Positions 1 to 8,372 of a DNA stretch of 43,101 nt are shown here, in pieces. The notes under the pieces were generated by a model. The model worked only from the letters and a program-made list of their open reading frames with translations. It was not told the DNA's origin and ran no database searches. Positions within the stretch are counted from its first letter, which is position 1, and every line of letters begins with the position of its first letter. The position numbers and the translations under genes were made by a program. This DNA comes from Salinivirgaceae bacterium (GTDB lineage Bacteria; Bacteroidota; Bacteroidia; Bacteroidales; SZUA-534), in the NCBI GenBank assembly GCA_027858735.1, contig JAQICC010000093.1, forward strand, positions 1-43,101, read 5' to 3'.

Positions 1-407
1 GTTGTCGCTCAAAATCCAAATCCTCGAATACACTAGTATACTGCGGTTTGAATTTTTCACACGCCTCGAATTTGAACTTTTTAGCTCAAACTCTCGACTT
101 TATGGACAGGCTCTATTTAAAAAGAATAATTCTAGGGGAATTTGCAAGAAAACGCCAAATACAGCCGGCCCGAATAAGTCAGGCGGGCGTTATTCTTGTT
201 TTGAAAACAGTCATCCCGATTGTGCTTTTTGTTGGTTTTTTGTTTTAATAACCTTACAAAAGCTACATCGGGACTCCTGATAATTAAGGCTTCAAAAGCC
301 TCCGAAGCTTGTATTTTAATGCTTCCTTATCTGCCTTGTCGGCAGACAGGTCAGGGACCTCGTTTTCTTGCAAGCACTAAGTATGAATTGCCAATAAATT
401 TGGAATA
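1..407. other. Non-coding stretch at window start
   Basis: No convincing gene is visible. The short plus-strand ORFs here are overlapping, low-complexity and frame-switching, and their ends fall inside the dispersed repeat at 212-380. The one curiosity is that the ORF ending at 248 finishes with IPIVLFVGFLF followed by a stop, and the second repeat copy near 18321 encodes the same residues and stop. That is expected simply because the DNA is repeated. The region lies downstream of the minus-strand response regulator gene. Confidence 0.5.
212..380 (+). repeat. Dispersed structured repeat, copy A
   Basis: Nearly the same sequence recurs in the same orientation at 18321-18505. Shared landmarks in order are TCATCCCGATTGT, a T-rich run, ACATCGGG, AAGCCTCCGAAGC, CTGCCTTGTCGGCAGACA and TTGCAAGNACTAA. 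Several self-complementary segments are visible: CCCGAT pairs with ATCGGG across about 45 bases, AGGCTT with AAGCCT, and CTGCC with GGCAG. Homology to copy B starts and stops abruptly. I see no terminal inverted repeats, so this does not look like a simple DNA-transposon derivative. The function is unknown; it could be a REP-like element or a structured RNA. Confidence 0.75.
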
Positions 408-1163
408 TTACTGATTTAACCACTCTTTAAAATCCTTAACCCTTTCACTTGCAACTATGGTTTCTTTTTCGAAGGTTGGATTCAAATCGAGCTTTATACG
501 GCGTTTAAACCATGTATGCATAGCTTTAATGCTATCGAGTTTAACAATGACCTGACGGTTTACCCTAAAAAAGTTTTCGGGGTCAAGTTTTTGCACTAAG
601 TTTTCTAATGAGAAATCAATTAAATAGCGTTCACCAGGTTTATCAACCAAGAAAGCATATTTTCCTTCGGCAAAAAAATAAGCTACATCTTCAATTAAAA
701 TGGTTTTTATTTGATCGCCCTTGGCTACCATAAAGCGTTTTTGGAATTTCTTTTCCTGCATTTCTCCAATAGCATCCATGAGAAAGTAGTCAACAGATTC
801 ACTTTTATTATGAACTTCCTTAAACTTATCAATACTTTGGGCTAAATCGTATTTATTCACAGGTTTCAGCAAATAATCAACACTATTTACTTTAAATGCC
901 TGAATGGCATATTGGTCGTAGGCTGTTGTGAAAATAATGGGGGTTTTTATCTCTACTTCGTCAAAAATGCGAAAGCACAAGCCATCGGCAAGATGAATGT
1001 CCATAAAAATTAAATCGGCTTTATTATTTTGCAACCATAGCACAGACTGCTTAACCGATTCAAGTGTAGCAACTACTTGAAAATCGGAACCAACATTACT
1101 AAGTTGTCTTTCTAGTTTTTCCGCTGCGAATTTTTCGTCTTCTATGATTACAACATTTATCAT
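408..1163 (-). CDS. LytTR-family response regulator
   Basis: Cytoplasmic two-component response regulator of the LytR/AlgR type that should bind DNA after phosphorylation by the adjacent kinase. The N-terminal receiver domain (about 1-120) shows the acidic pair in VVIIEDE, a phospho-acceptor Asp near residue 55 in LIFMDIH, and the conserved Lys in YLLKPVNK. A LytTR DNA-binding domain follows from about residue 145, with the typical FFRVNRQVIVKLDSI segment. The ORF track opens at a TTG (1169); I prefer the ATG at 1163, giving MINVVIIEDE, a normal start for this family. It overlaps the 3' end of the kinase gene by 65 bases in another frame, implying translational coupling. Targets are not apparent from sequence. 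Confidence 0.93.
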   Translation of the reverse strand: MINVVIIEDEKFAAEKLERQLSNVGSDFQVVATLESVKQSVLWLQNNKADLIFMDIHLADGLCFRIFDEVEIKTPIIFTTAYDQYAIQAFKVNSVDYLLKPVNKYDLAQSIDKFKEVHNKSESVDYFLMDAIGEMQEKKFQKRFMVAKGDQIKTILIEDVAYFFAEGKYAFLVDKPGERYLIDFSLENLVQKLDPENFFRVNRQVIVKLDSIKAMHTWFKRRIKLDLNPTFEKETIVASERVKDFKEWLNQ

Positions 1164-2241
1164 CTTCAATAGTAGTTTTCTCTTTTTCGGGTTTTAATAA
1201 GGGAATACTGGCAACAAAATCACCATTTTTTTCATCAAACTCAGGCATTATACCCGAAAGTAAAAAATAGCGTTGTCTTAAATTATTTAACCCCATACCA
1301 ATGGACTTATTTTCATCGAACCGTAAATTTATTTTGTTTACCACAAATATTCTATCCTCTTCCAAATATATTTTAACATCCAACGGATCTTCTTCAGCAA
1401 CTACATTGTGTTTAATGGCATTCTCAAGCATCATTTGTAATGACATTGGAACTACATAATGACCGTAACAATCTTTATCAATATCAATATTTATTGTAAA
1501 CCCGTTTTGGAAACGAATTTTCTGTAGAAAAATATAAGAATTTATAAAATCGAGCTCATCACCTAAAGTAACAGCTGCTTTATCTTGAATGTTTAATACA
1601 TAGCGGTACACCGATGCAAATTGATCTATAAATTCCTCAGCCCGATTGGCATCTTTATGCACTAAATTTGAGAGCACATTTAAACTATTAAATAAAAAAT
1701 GTGGATTCACCTGATTTTTTAGAGATTCCAGTTGAGCTTCAAGACTCTCTTTTTTAAGTTTTTCTGTAAGAAGCAAGCTCTTTTTCCACTCCGTAAAAAA
1801 ATAATTCCCTTCAACAAAGCTGAGTACAAAAGTGAGTAAAACTACGCCAATGGTAAATTCGTGCAACATGTGTTCCTTGAACCCAACATTGCCATGAAAT
1901 GAACAATGCGCCTCAAAAGTAAATAAACCAAAAATTCCCATTAGTGTTAAAACAGTAATATTGGTTATCAGAAATTCAGCCGGCAAACGGAATTTTGCTC
2001 GCTTTTTCCAAGGCAAAACCTTTTCAAGCCATTTAATTTCCTGAAAAACAATAATTGTTATTCCAAAAGTAACCACGATAGAAATACTTGTCCAAAAAAA
2101 GAATTCATAAGCCGAATCCATTTTATTGATGCCGTACTTAATATAGTTACTTAATTGAAAATAGAAAGGTGGAATAAGTGCTGCTAAAAATAGCCACTTA
2201 AAGGTTTTCCAATTAAACGGTACGTATGATGATTCTGACAT
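1099..2241 (-). CDS. LytS-type membrane sensor histidine kinase
   Basis: Inner-membrane sensor kinase of the His_kinase (PF06580) class, partner of the response regulator downstream. The first 150 or so residues hold about four hydrophobic helices with no recognisable extracellular sensor domain. They are followed by a linker helix and the phospho-acceptor motif NQVNPHFLFNSLNVLSNLV (His near residue 180). An ATPase part follows, with the N-box MMLENAIKHNVV and a GMGLNNLRQRY glycine box. The last 20 or so residues (DDKCCNHRRRKIRS...) are encoded in the region overlapping the regulator start; they are basic and look like a read-out of the overlap rather than a domain. The stimulus is unknown; a short membrane-only sensor suggests envelope or lipophilic cues (inference). 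Confidence 0.93.
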   Translation of the reverse strand: MSESSYVPFNWKTFKWLFLAALIPPFYFQLSNYIKYGINKMDSAYEFFFWTSISIVVTFGITIIVFQEIKWLEKVLPWKKRAKFRLPAEFLITNITVLTLMGIFGLFTFEAHCSFHGNVGFKEHMLHEFTIGVVLLTFVLSFVEGNYFFTEWKKSLLLTEKLKKESLEAQLESLKNQVNPHFLFNSLNVLSNLVHKDANRAEEFIDQFASVYRYVLNIQDKAAVTLGDELDFINSYIFLQKIRFQNGFTINIDIDKDCYGHYVVPMSLQMMLENAIKHNVVAEEDPLDVKIYLEEDRIFVVNKINLRFDENKSIGMGLNNLRQRYFLLSGIMPEFDEKNGDFVASIPLLKPEKEKTTIEDDKCCNHRRRKIRSGKTRKTT

Positions 2242-2345
2242 TATTTGATCGTTTTATTCATACAAATGTTACAATAATTAGTTTGTGTTCCAAGTGGCAA
2301 TATATTTCAATTTCTTATAATTCTTTCATATTCTTTACAAAGCCC

Positions 2346-3422
2346 TCAACGCCACCAATAGTCGAACGCATTTGAATCAGTAACTTGCGCTACTTTACCT
2401 ATTTTCGGAGTAAGAATAATGCTGGTATCGCCTTTACTACTTTCAATTAATAGCTCAACTGGTTCTGTCCATGAATGCAAACTTAATTTAAATTTACCCC
2501 AGTGCAAGGGTATCATTTTATGGCCTCCTAAATCAGCATTAGCTTTATAGGTTTCTGATGGATTCATATGAATAAAAGCCCAGCTATTATTATACTGACC
2601 ACACTCCATAAGGGTTAAATCAAAAGGCCCAAACTTAGCACCTATCTCTTTAAAATGTTCACCATAGCCCGAATCACCGCTAAAGAATACCTTTTGTCCA
2701 TTGGCCTCCACAACATAAGAGCACCAAAGCGTTTTGTTTCGAGTTAAACCTCTTCCCGAAAAATGGCGGGCTGGAGTCATCGTTATGATAAGTTCTGCAT
2801 TCACTTTAAATTGTTGCCACCAATCCAACTCTATAATTTTATCCGTTCCCACTTTCCATTTTTCCAATTGAGATTCTATACCCAGAGGAACAATAAAACT
2901 AGTGGCCTTTTCATTTATTTGCATAATGGTTTTCTTATCCAAATGATCGTAATGATCATGTGAGATAAGCACAATATCAATATCAGGAAGATCAGCAACC
3001 GCAACGTTATGGGTATAATCAAACTTTTTGGTTCCCATAAATGATACAGGTGATGCCCGTTCCCCAAAAAATGGATCGGTTAATACAATTAAACCATTAA
3101 TATTTAGTAGAACCGTTGAATGGCCAAACCAAACCGATTTAATACCATCGGTTTCTGCCAAAAAAGCATCTTTATCAAACTTTACAGTTTGCAAAGCGGT
3201 TTCGGGTTCTCTATTCTCGCCTTTCTTCATAAACTGACGCATCACACTAAAATAAGATGTGTCGGGGTGCATTACTGGAGTTTCTTCCTGATTTTGAAAT
3301 TTTCCATCTTTATAGTTTGTCGATGCCTTCATTTTATCCATTTTATTGCCTCCATTTTGACCTGAATTAAACCAAATAAACCCCGATAGGGTTATAAAAG
3401 TAAATATAGCTGCTATTTTCAT
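2346..3422 (-). CDS. MBL-fold metal-dependent hydrolase, exported
   Basis: Metallo-beta-lactamase-fold hydrolase of the NAPE-PLD/UlaG-like branch. A hydrophobic N-terminus (IAAIFTFITLSGFIWFNSG) is a signal peptide or membrane anchor without a clean lipobox, so the enzyme probably works outside the cytoplasm. Metal-binding motifs are present: GHSTVLLNINGLIVLTDPFF, then SHDHYDHLD near residues 154-162, a later His in MTPARHFSGRG, the Asp in VFFSGDSGYGEHF, and a C-terminal IPLHWGKF. At 358 residues it matches bacterial NAPE-PLD-like proteins. These hydrolyse phosphodiester or lactone bonds; the actual substrate cannot be told from sequence. It ends about 100 bp upstream of the histidine kinase start on the same strand, so co-transcription is possible. 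Confidence 0.85.
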   Translation of the reverse strand: MKIAAIFTFITLSGFIWFNSGQNGGNKMDKMKASTNYKDGKFQNQEETPVMHPDTSYFSVMRQFMKKGENREPETALQTVKFDKDAFLAETDGIKSVWFGHSTVLLNINGLIVLTDPFFGERASPVSFMGTKKFDYTHNVAVADLPDIDIVLISHDHYDHLDKKTIMQINEKATSFIVPLGIESQLEKWKVGTDKIIELDWWQQFKVNAELIITMTPARHFSGRGLTRNKTLWCSYVVEANGQKVFFSGDSGYGEHFKEIGAKFGPFDLTLMECGQYNNSWAFIHMNPSETYKANADLGGHKMIPLHWGKFKLSLHSWTEPVELLIESSKGDTSIILTPKIGKVAQVTDSNAFDYWWR

Positions 3423-3447
3423 ACGTTAATAATTTATAATAAGGTCG

Positions 3448-3522
3448 TATGAAACTGCATTTAAAAATATTATCATTATTGTTTGTTCAAAAAATGCTAA
3501 TTTTTTAAATGCTTGTTTCATA
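3448..3522. repeat. Imperfect inverted repeat upstream of MBL hydrolase
   Basis: The left arm TATGAAACTGCATTTAAAAA and the right arm TTTTTAAATGCTTGTTTCAT are reverse complements apart from a T/AA difference. The arms are about 20 bases with a loop of about 33 AT-rich bases. It lies 26-100 bases upstream of the hydrolase ATG, so it is either in the promoter/5' leader (operator or leader structure) or a very small palindromic element. Confidence 0.6.
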
Positions 3523-3535
3523 AATCTTTATTTTT

Positions 3536-3593
3536 ATTCAAACGGCAGGTAACCCGAAAGTTACCTTGCCAATTTGAATGGGTAAATTTACCC
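3536..3593. repeat. Strong hairpin followed by perfect palindrome
   Basis: ATTCAAA, GGCA and GGTAAC pair with GTTACC, TGCC and TTTGAAT around a CCGAAA loop, giving about 17 base pairs with small bulges (3536-3579). It is followed directly by the perfect 14-base palindrome GGGTAAATTTACCC (3580-3593). It could be a bidirectional transcription barrier, a small structured RNA or a protein-binding site. No U-tract follows on either strand, which argues against an ordinary intrinsic terminator. Confidence 0.6.
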
Positions 3594-3793
3594 CGTATAA
3601 ACCAAAATCAATTTGCATTAATATTTTTTAGGAACACTAATTTTAATGATGCAACTTATTTTTACTGATTAACTTAATATATCAGCCTATTATGTTATCG
3701 GTATTCTATCAATCCAAATATTATTGCGATGCATGTTAAAATAGTTTTCCAATACAATGTTCTACTTGCATCGCTTTTCTTGTTCTTATAATA

Positions 3794-3837
3794 CCTAGGG
3801 CTTTGCCCTAGGCTATTGAATTTCGCCCCTTCAGGGC
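3794..3837. repeat. Bacteroidota-type palindromic repeat (CCTAGGGC)
   Basis: CCTAGGGC-TTT-GCCCTAGG is a perfect 8 bp stem. GGCTATTGAA and a second small hairpin, GCCC-CTTCA-GGGC, follow. Elements of this layout are a common intergenic repeat class in Bacteroidota. Two diverged relatives in this window lie at 8474-8506 and 14245-14285. It sits about 100 bp downstream of the pump stop codon and may act as a 3' structure. Confidence 0.65.
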
Positions 3838-3913
3838 TTGGCAAATACTTACATTCTAAATACTATTTTTTTTATCCGTCTTATCTATTTCATCAATGTT
3901 CTATTTATTTTAA

Positions 3914-3953
3914 ATCAGCGTTAATCCGCCATATCAGCGTCATCTGTGTTCCA
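3914..3953 (-). repeat. Short dispersed repeat at pump gene 3' end
   Basis: The segment ATCAGCGTTAATCCGCC...GTCATCTGTGTTCCAA resembles those at 14299-14340 and 29458-29498, which share the ATCCGTGTTCC end. Here the repeat runs into the pump gene, so the final codons (EHR and stop) are encoded by repeat sequence. The likeness to the other two copies is clear but imperfect. Confidence 0.55.
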
Positions 3954-6900
3954 ATTCTTTAACATCGTTCGATAAACTTTGATACAATACAGGTACCAAA
4001 ATCAACGTTAATAATGTTGAAAATATTAAACCTCCAATAATAGCCCATCCCATTGGCGCCCACATGGTTCCGCCAAACAAAGTTAAGGGTAACAAGCCAC
4101 CAACTGTTGTTACTGTTGTTAACAAAATTGGGGTGAATCTTGTTTTAGATGCTTCAAAAACAGCAGCTCTTACTTTCATACCCTCTTTAATAAGCTGGTT
4201 TGCATAATCGACCAATATTATACTGCTATTAATTACTATGCCCATTAAACTGGTTAAGCCTACAAATGCCATAAACGAAAATGAATGACCTGTAATTAAA
4301 AGTGTTATAAAGCTACCGGTTATGGAGAGTGGAATTGCTGTAAAAATAATTAATGGCTGCTTGAAAGAACTAAACTGCAATACCAATACTGCGAAAATTC
4401 CAAGCAATGCAATTAATAGCGATGTACCTAATCCTCCAAAACTTTCATCGCGACTTTCTTGCTCACCACCTACCGAATAAACCACACTCCCAGCCAATTC
4501 GGTATTGTTTAGTTTTGCAATTACATCTTTTGTGGCTTTATCAATTGACTGTATTCCCTCATCAACGTCGGCAAGAATTGAAACGTAACGATCAAAATCA
4601 TAATGATCGATACGCTTGATGCCTTTTACCATTTGAATATCCGCCACCTGTGAAAGTTTTATTTGACTTCCAATTGCGGTGGGCACATACACTTTTTCTA
4701 TCCATGATAAATCACTGCTGTTATCATCTTTCGACTTAATTACAATGTTATATTTATCGCCCAATTTATCTTGATAGCTACTTACTTGTAATCCGTTTAC
4801 AGCAGTTCGCACCATGCGATCAATATCAATTAGACTTACGCCTAATCGGCCGGCTTTCTCACGATCAATTTTTACATGCAAGTCGGTTTTATCAACCGAA
4901 AACGGATTGTTAATATTAATAATGCCCGATACTTCGTTAAAAACATCCTCCACCTGACCAGCAGCTATTTTCAAATCTTCAAGATTCTCAGAAAACAAGC
5001 GGATTTGTACTGGTGCATCCACCGGAGGACCTTGAATAAATTCTTTAACCTCGATTTTCGCAGCTGGATATGTAGCAAAAACCATTCGCAATTCTGCCAC
5101 AATTTCGTTCATCCTCTCAGGTTTTACTTCACTTAAAATAGCATAAGCTTGCCCGCTATTGGTTGATGGATTTGGCTTTAGCATATTATAATATACCTGT
5201 GGATTACCTTCTCCTGCTGTTGAGGCAATTTTTTCTACTTCCGGAATATTTTCCAAAACGCCCTCAACATAAACCAAAGCTTCTTCGGTATTCTTAAGAT
5301 TGGTTCCTTGAATGCCAGCAACGTTAACCATTAACTGGCTTTTATCGGCTTTTGGAAAAAAGCTTACTCCAATTAACGGCATTAAAGAAAGAGAACCAAA
5401 GAATATAATTACCGAACTAACCACAATTAATTTCGGACGGTTAAGCGCGCCATTCAACCATCGTGAATAGTACTTTTCAATAAAACGGTTAAGCATTCCC
5501 TGCTTGGGTTCTTTATTCGACTTTTTTAGCATTCGGCTTGCAACAAATGGGGTTAAGCAAAGTGCCACAACCAATGAAGCTATTAGTGAAAAAATTACGA
5601 TAAGCACCATACTGCGTATAAAGTTACCTACATCGTTTGCCATTAAAAGCATGGGTGCAAATGCCAACACTGTTGTAAGGGTTGAGCTTACTAAGGCATT
5701 GCCAATTTTTGAAGCTCCTTTTACAGCTGCGTCAATAGGCTTAAGCCCTTTGTTTATATAGCGGTATATATTTTCAACTATGGCAATACTGTTGTCAACC
5801 AACATACCCAAAGCTATAATAAGACCTGCAATGCTCATTTGCTGAATGCCGTATCCGGCAAGATCAATTAATCCAATACCTGCAAAAACAGAAACCGGAA
5901 TAGCAATCATTACAATTAAAGCCGAACGAACCCCAAGGGCAAATAGAATAATGGCTCCCACCAAAAGAATACCTTGAAGAAAGTTCATGAAAAATCCATT
6001 CACCCGCTTTTGTACACCATCGGCCTGACGCATTACGGTTTCAACTTGAATACTTTCTGGTACATCTTTTACAAATTCAGCTACAATCTCATCAATTCGT
6101 TCCGATACTTTATAAATATTTATGCCTTTTTTCTGCTCTATTGTAAGCCAAAGCGCTTCTCTTCCATTGTATCGAGCCTTTATATCCGGGTTTTTATATC
6201 CAAAACTTACCTCCGCAACATCGCCCAACAATACAATTCCATTTTCGCCCGCATTAATTACAGTTTGCTTAATTTCATTAATACTTTTATACAATCCGCT
6301 GGTTTGGATATTGAATTTTTTGTTGCCCAAATCGATACTGCCACCAGGAATACTAAGATTTTCACTTTGCAAAATAGCGATCAACCTATTCAATGAAAGA
6401 TTGTACGAAGCCAAGCGCTCTAAATCACATTTTACCTGAACCTCAAGTTCTTGTTCTGCATGCAAATCCACTTTTCGAACGCCCCCAACTTTTTCTAACT
6501 TCTTTTTTAAATCTTCAGCCGACTTTTTCATCTCATAAGCCGATGCTCCTGTTGAAACAAATGCCATTTGGTAAATAGCAACATTCAGTACCGATGGTTG
6601 GGCTATATCAATATTGTAAATAGTTGATGGTAAATCATCGCGAACTTCATTCACTTTCTGAATTACCTCTTGGTGTTTTTTATCGTAATCTTCGCCAATT
6701 AAAAACTCCACAAAAGAAAATGAAACACCATTTTGAATACTTGTTGTAATGTTTTTAACACCATCTATCTCGTTTAAGGTTTCTTCAATAGGATTTACAA
6801 TTAAAGTCTCCATATCCTCAGGAGTTGAGCCCGGATTAATTACCAAAATAGTAGTAGTATGGAACTCGGTATAAGGGTCTTCTGATTTTGGCATATTGAG

Positions 6901-6987
6901 ATACGAACTCACACCAAACAGGGTTATCATTAGGAATACTACCAGCGTAAAGTGGTAATTTTTTATGGCTATTTTTGGAATGTTCAT
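3940..6987 (-). CDS. RND efflux pump, inner-membrane permease
   Basis: Proton-driven inner-membrane pump of the AcrB/HAE-1-like RND superfamily that extrudes substrates through the adaptor and outer-membrane channel encoded upstream in the operon. At 1015 residues it is the usual size. It shows the duplicated plan: one N-terminal membrane helix, a large periplasmic loop, a membrane block with GMLVDNSIAIVEN (about 392-404), then a second half starting near residue 500. In that fourth helix the pair usually seen as DD in HAE-1 pumps is DN, so proton relay may differ or lean on one Asp. The C-terminal EHR and stop come from a dispersed repeat. Substrate range cannot be read from sequence; drugs, bile-like amphiphiles or solvents are typical. 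Confidence 0.95.
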   Translation of the reverse strand: MNIPKIAIKNYHFTLVVFLMITLFGVSSYLNMPKSEDPYTEFHTTTILVINPGSTPEDMETLIVNPIEETLNEIDGVKNITTSIQNGVSFSFVEFLIGEDYDKKHQEVIQKVNEVRDDLPSTIYNIDIAQPSVLNVAIYQMAFVSTGASAYEMKKSAEDLKKKLEKVGGVRKVDLHAEQELEVQVKCDLERLASYNLSLNRLIAILQSENLSIPGGSIDLGNKKFNIQTSGLYKSINEIKQTVINAGENGIVLLGDVAEVSFGYKNPDIKARYNGREALWLTIEQKKGINIYKVSERIDEIVAEFVKDVPESIQVETVMRQADGVQKRVNGFFMNFLQGILLVGAIILFALGVRSALIVMIAIPVSVFAGIGLIDLAGYGIQQMSIAGLIIALGMLVDNSIAIVENIYRYINKGLKPIDAAVKGASKIGNALVSSTLTTVLAFAPMLLMANDVGNFIRSMVLIVIFSLIASLVVALCLTPFVASRMLKKSNKEPKQGMLNRFIEKYYSRWLNGALNRPKLIVVSSVIIFFGSLSLMPLIGVSFFPKADKSQLMVNVAGIQGTNLKNTEEALVYVEGVLENIPEVEKIASTAGEGNPQVYYNMLKPNPSTNSGQAYAILSEVKPERMNEIVAELRMVFATYPAAKIEVKEFIQGPPVDAPVQIRLFSENLEDLKIAAGQVEDVFNEVSGIININNPFSVDKTDLHVKIDREKAGRLGVSLIDIDRMVRTAVNGLQVSSYQDKLGDKYNIVIKSKDDNSSDLSWIEKVYVPTAIGSQIKLSQVADIQMVKGIKRIDHYDFDRYVSILADVDEGIQSIDKATKDVIAKLNNTELAGSVVYSVGGEQESRDESFGGLGTSLLIALLGIFAVLVLQFSSFKQPLIIFTAIPLSITGSFITLLITGHSFSFMAFVGLTSLMGIVINSSIILVDYANQLIKEGMKVRAAVFEASKTRFTPILLTTVTTVGGLLPLTLFGGTMWAPMGWAIIGGLIFSTLLTLILVPVLYQSLSNDVKELEHR

Positions 6988-7032
6988 TTTCTTGATATCT
7001 TATGTAATAATTCTATTCTTATATTCCCCCTC

Positions 7033-7061
7033 TGCCCTTCGGGCATCTCCCCCAGGGGAGA
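7033..7061. repeat. Double palindrome in pump-adaptor gap
   Basis: TGCCC-TTC-GGGCA is followed at once by CTCCCC-CA-GGGGAG. Both are tight GC-rich hairpins in an otherwise AT-rich gap between the adaptor stop and the pump start. It resembles REP-type intergenic repeats. As the genes are co-directional, it may modulate RNA stability or read-through into the pump gene. Confidence 0.6.
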
Positions 7062-7148
7062 ACTAGCAACATGGCTAATGTGGAAGTGTCAACAATGGAA
7101 TTTTATTATTAACCTCTATTTTTTCCTATACTTAAAAATACTTTCAGT

Positions 7149-8234
7149 TTACTTCAATGATGCTAATTGAACCTTATCTAAATTCTTCAATTCTTTTTGT
7201 TTCTTGGTAATAACCTGCAAATTAGCATCGGCTAAAGGCATGTTTACATAAACAAATTCGTTGTGTAAAAACAATGCTTCCGATTCTTTTTTAACGGCTC
7301 TACCTGTTTTATTTTCGTACACAAAAAAACTCACCGTATTTCCAAATCCTTCCTGAATAGCATCCACAGGAATTTTATAACAGTTTATCTCATGTGAAGG
7401 AATAAGTTCGCCTCGGGCAAAAAAACCTGGTTTTAGTTCTAATCCTGTATTTTCCAGTGAAAGCTCCACCTCATACAAACCGGTAGTTTGCTCGGGCGCA
7501 TTGGCAATTTTAGAAATACTTGCGAATACATTTCTATTTGGATAAGCGTCGGTAACAATTTCAGCTTGATTACCCATTTGTAGCTTTACCACATTTTTAT
7601 CGGAAACGCCTACGTTCATTTTCCATGTATCTTCGTCAGAAGCAAAGTAGAATACTGGTATACCAGGACCTGTAATTTCATTCTCTTCCATAAACTTCAT
7701 CATAATAATTCCGTTACTCGGTGCAGTAATGGTTGAAAATTTAAGATTGTATTGTGCAATATTTAAAGTTGCTTGCGCTACATCAAGTGCCGATGTTGCA
7801 TTTTGCAATTGCTCTAAAGTTGTTACGGTATCATTGTAAAGATTCTCAACACGTTTGAAATCACGTTGTGCTTTTTCAAGACCGACTTTTGCTTGCAAAA
7901 CTTGTTGGTTAATTTCGTTTAAATCGAGCTGTGCCAACACATCTCCAGCTTTAACCTTATCGCCTTCATCTACATTTAGCTTTTTAATAATACCACCTGT
8001 TTTAAAACTCAAACGACTCTCTTTGTTGGCACGTATTAGTCCCGACACGTGTATAGGCAAGGCTACACTTTCTCTAAAAACTTTTGTTGCCTCAGCTGGA
8101 ATAGCAAGATCTTTTTTTTCGGCTGTTGCTAGGGTTTGCGTGCAACTTTGAAATGATACCGCTAATGCTAAAAGGCTTACGGCAAGTGCGGATATCCTAA
8201 TTGTATTCATTTGTTTTTTCTTAAAGGTTTTCAT
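7149..8234 (-). CDS. RND efflux periplasmic adaptor (MFP) lipoprotein
   Basis: Membrane-fusion/adaptor protein bridging the RND pump and the TolC-like channel. It starts at an ATG giving MKTFKKKQMNTIRIS; an internal Met at residue 9 would equally preserve the export signal. The signal ends in a lipobox, AVSFQSC, predicting a lipid-anchored periplasmic protein. A lipoyl/barrel-sandwich half motif follows (SFKTGGIIKKLNVDEGDKVKAGDVLAQLDLNEI), then a coiled-coil hairpin (about 110-160) and the second lipoyl half (ITAPSNGIIM), then beta-barrel and membrane-proximal domains. At 361 residues it is typical. It is the second gene of the minus-strand operon, 161 bp before the pump and 293 bp after the channel gene. 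Confidence 0.94.
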   Translation of the reverse strand: MKTFKKKQMNTIRISALAVSLLALAVSFQSCTQTLATAEKKDLAIPAEATKVFRESVALPIHVSGLIRANKESRLSFKTGGIIKKLNVDEGDKVKAGDVLAQLDLNEINQQVLQAKVGLEKAQRDFKRVENLYNDTVTTLEQLQNATSALDVAQATLNIAQYNLKFSTITAPSNGIIMMKFMEENEITGPGIPVFYFASDEDTWKMNVGVSDKNVVKLQMGNQAEIVTDAYPNRNVFASISKIANAPEQTTGLYEVELSLENTGLELKPGFFARGELIPSHEINCYKIPVDAIQEGFGNTVSFFVYENKTGRAVKKESEALFLHNEFVYVNMPLADANLQVITKKQKELKNLDKVQLASLK

Positions 8235-8372
8235 GTCAATTTGGTTTTAAGGATTAATAACGATGCAAATATTCATGATATATTTTAATGGCAAAGGGTG
8301 AAATGGTGTGAGCATGCATAATTTGAGAGTGAACCTGTTATGTTTGTTTCTTAAGTTTTTTTTAATTTTTAA

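Larger units (their letters stand above)
3423..3939. other. Intergenic region rich in inverted repeats
   Basis: This 517 bp gap lies between the hydrolase start and the pump stop, both on the minus strand. No ORF is credible. It holds, in order, a long imperfect inverted repeat at 3448-3522, a stable hairpin at 3536-3579, a perfect palindrome at 3580-3593, a Bacteroidota palindromic repeat at 3794-3837 and a short dispersed repeat at 3914-3953. These are listed separately. Confidence 0.7.

Noticed and set aside
48-280. Overlapping plus-strand ORFs at the window start
   Set aside because: Their 3' parts are the dispersed repeat (212-380), their frames disagree and composition is unlike real genes nearby.
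1099-1169. Frameshift between kinase and regulator genes
   Set aside because: Both genes are complete with normal domain ends and starts; the overlap is explained by an extended kinase tail, so no sequence error is required.
5974-6396. 140-residue plus-strand ORF inside the RND pump gene
   Set aside because: It is an antisense shadow of a long, well-conserved coding region with a Tyr/Phe/Ser-rich random translation.
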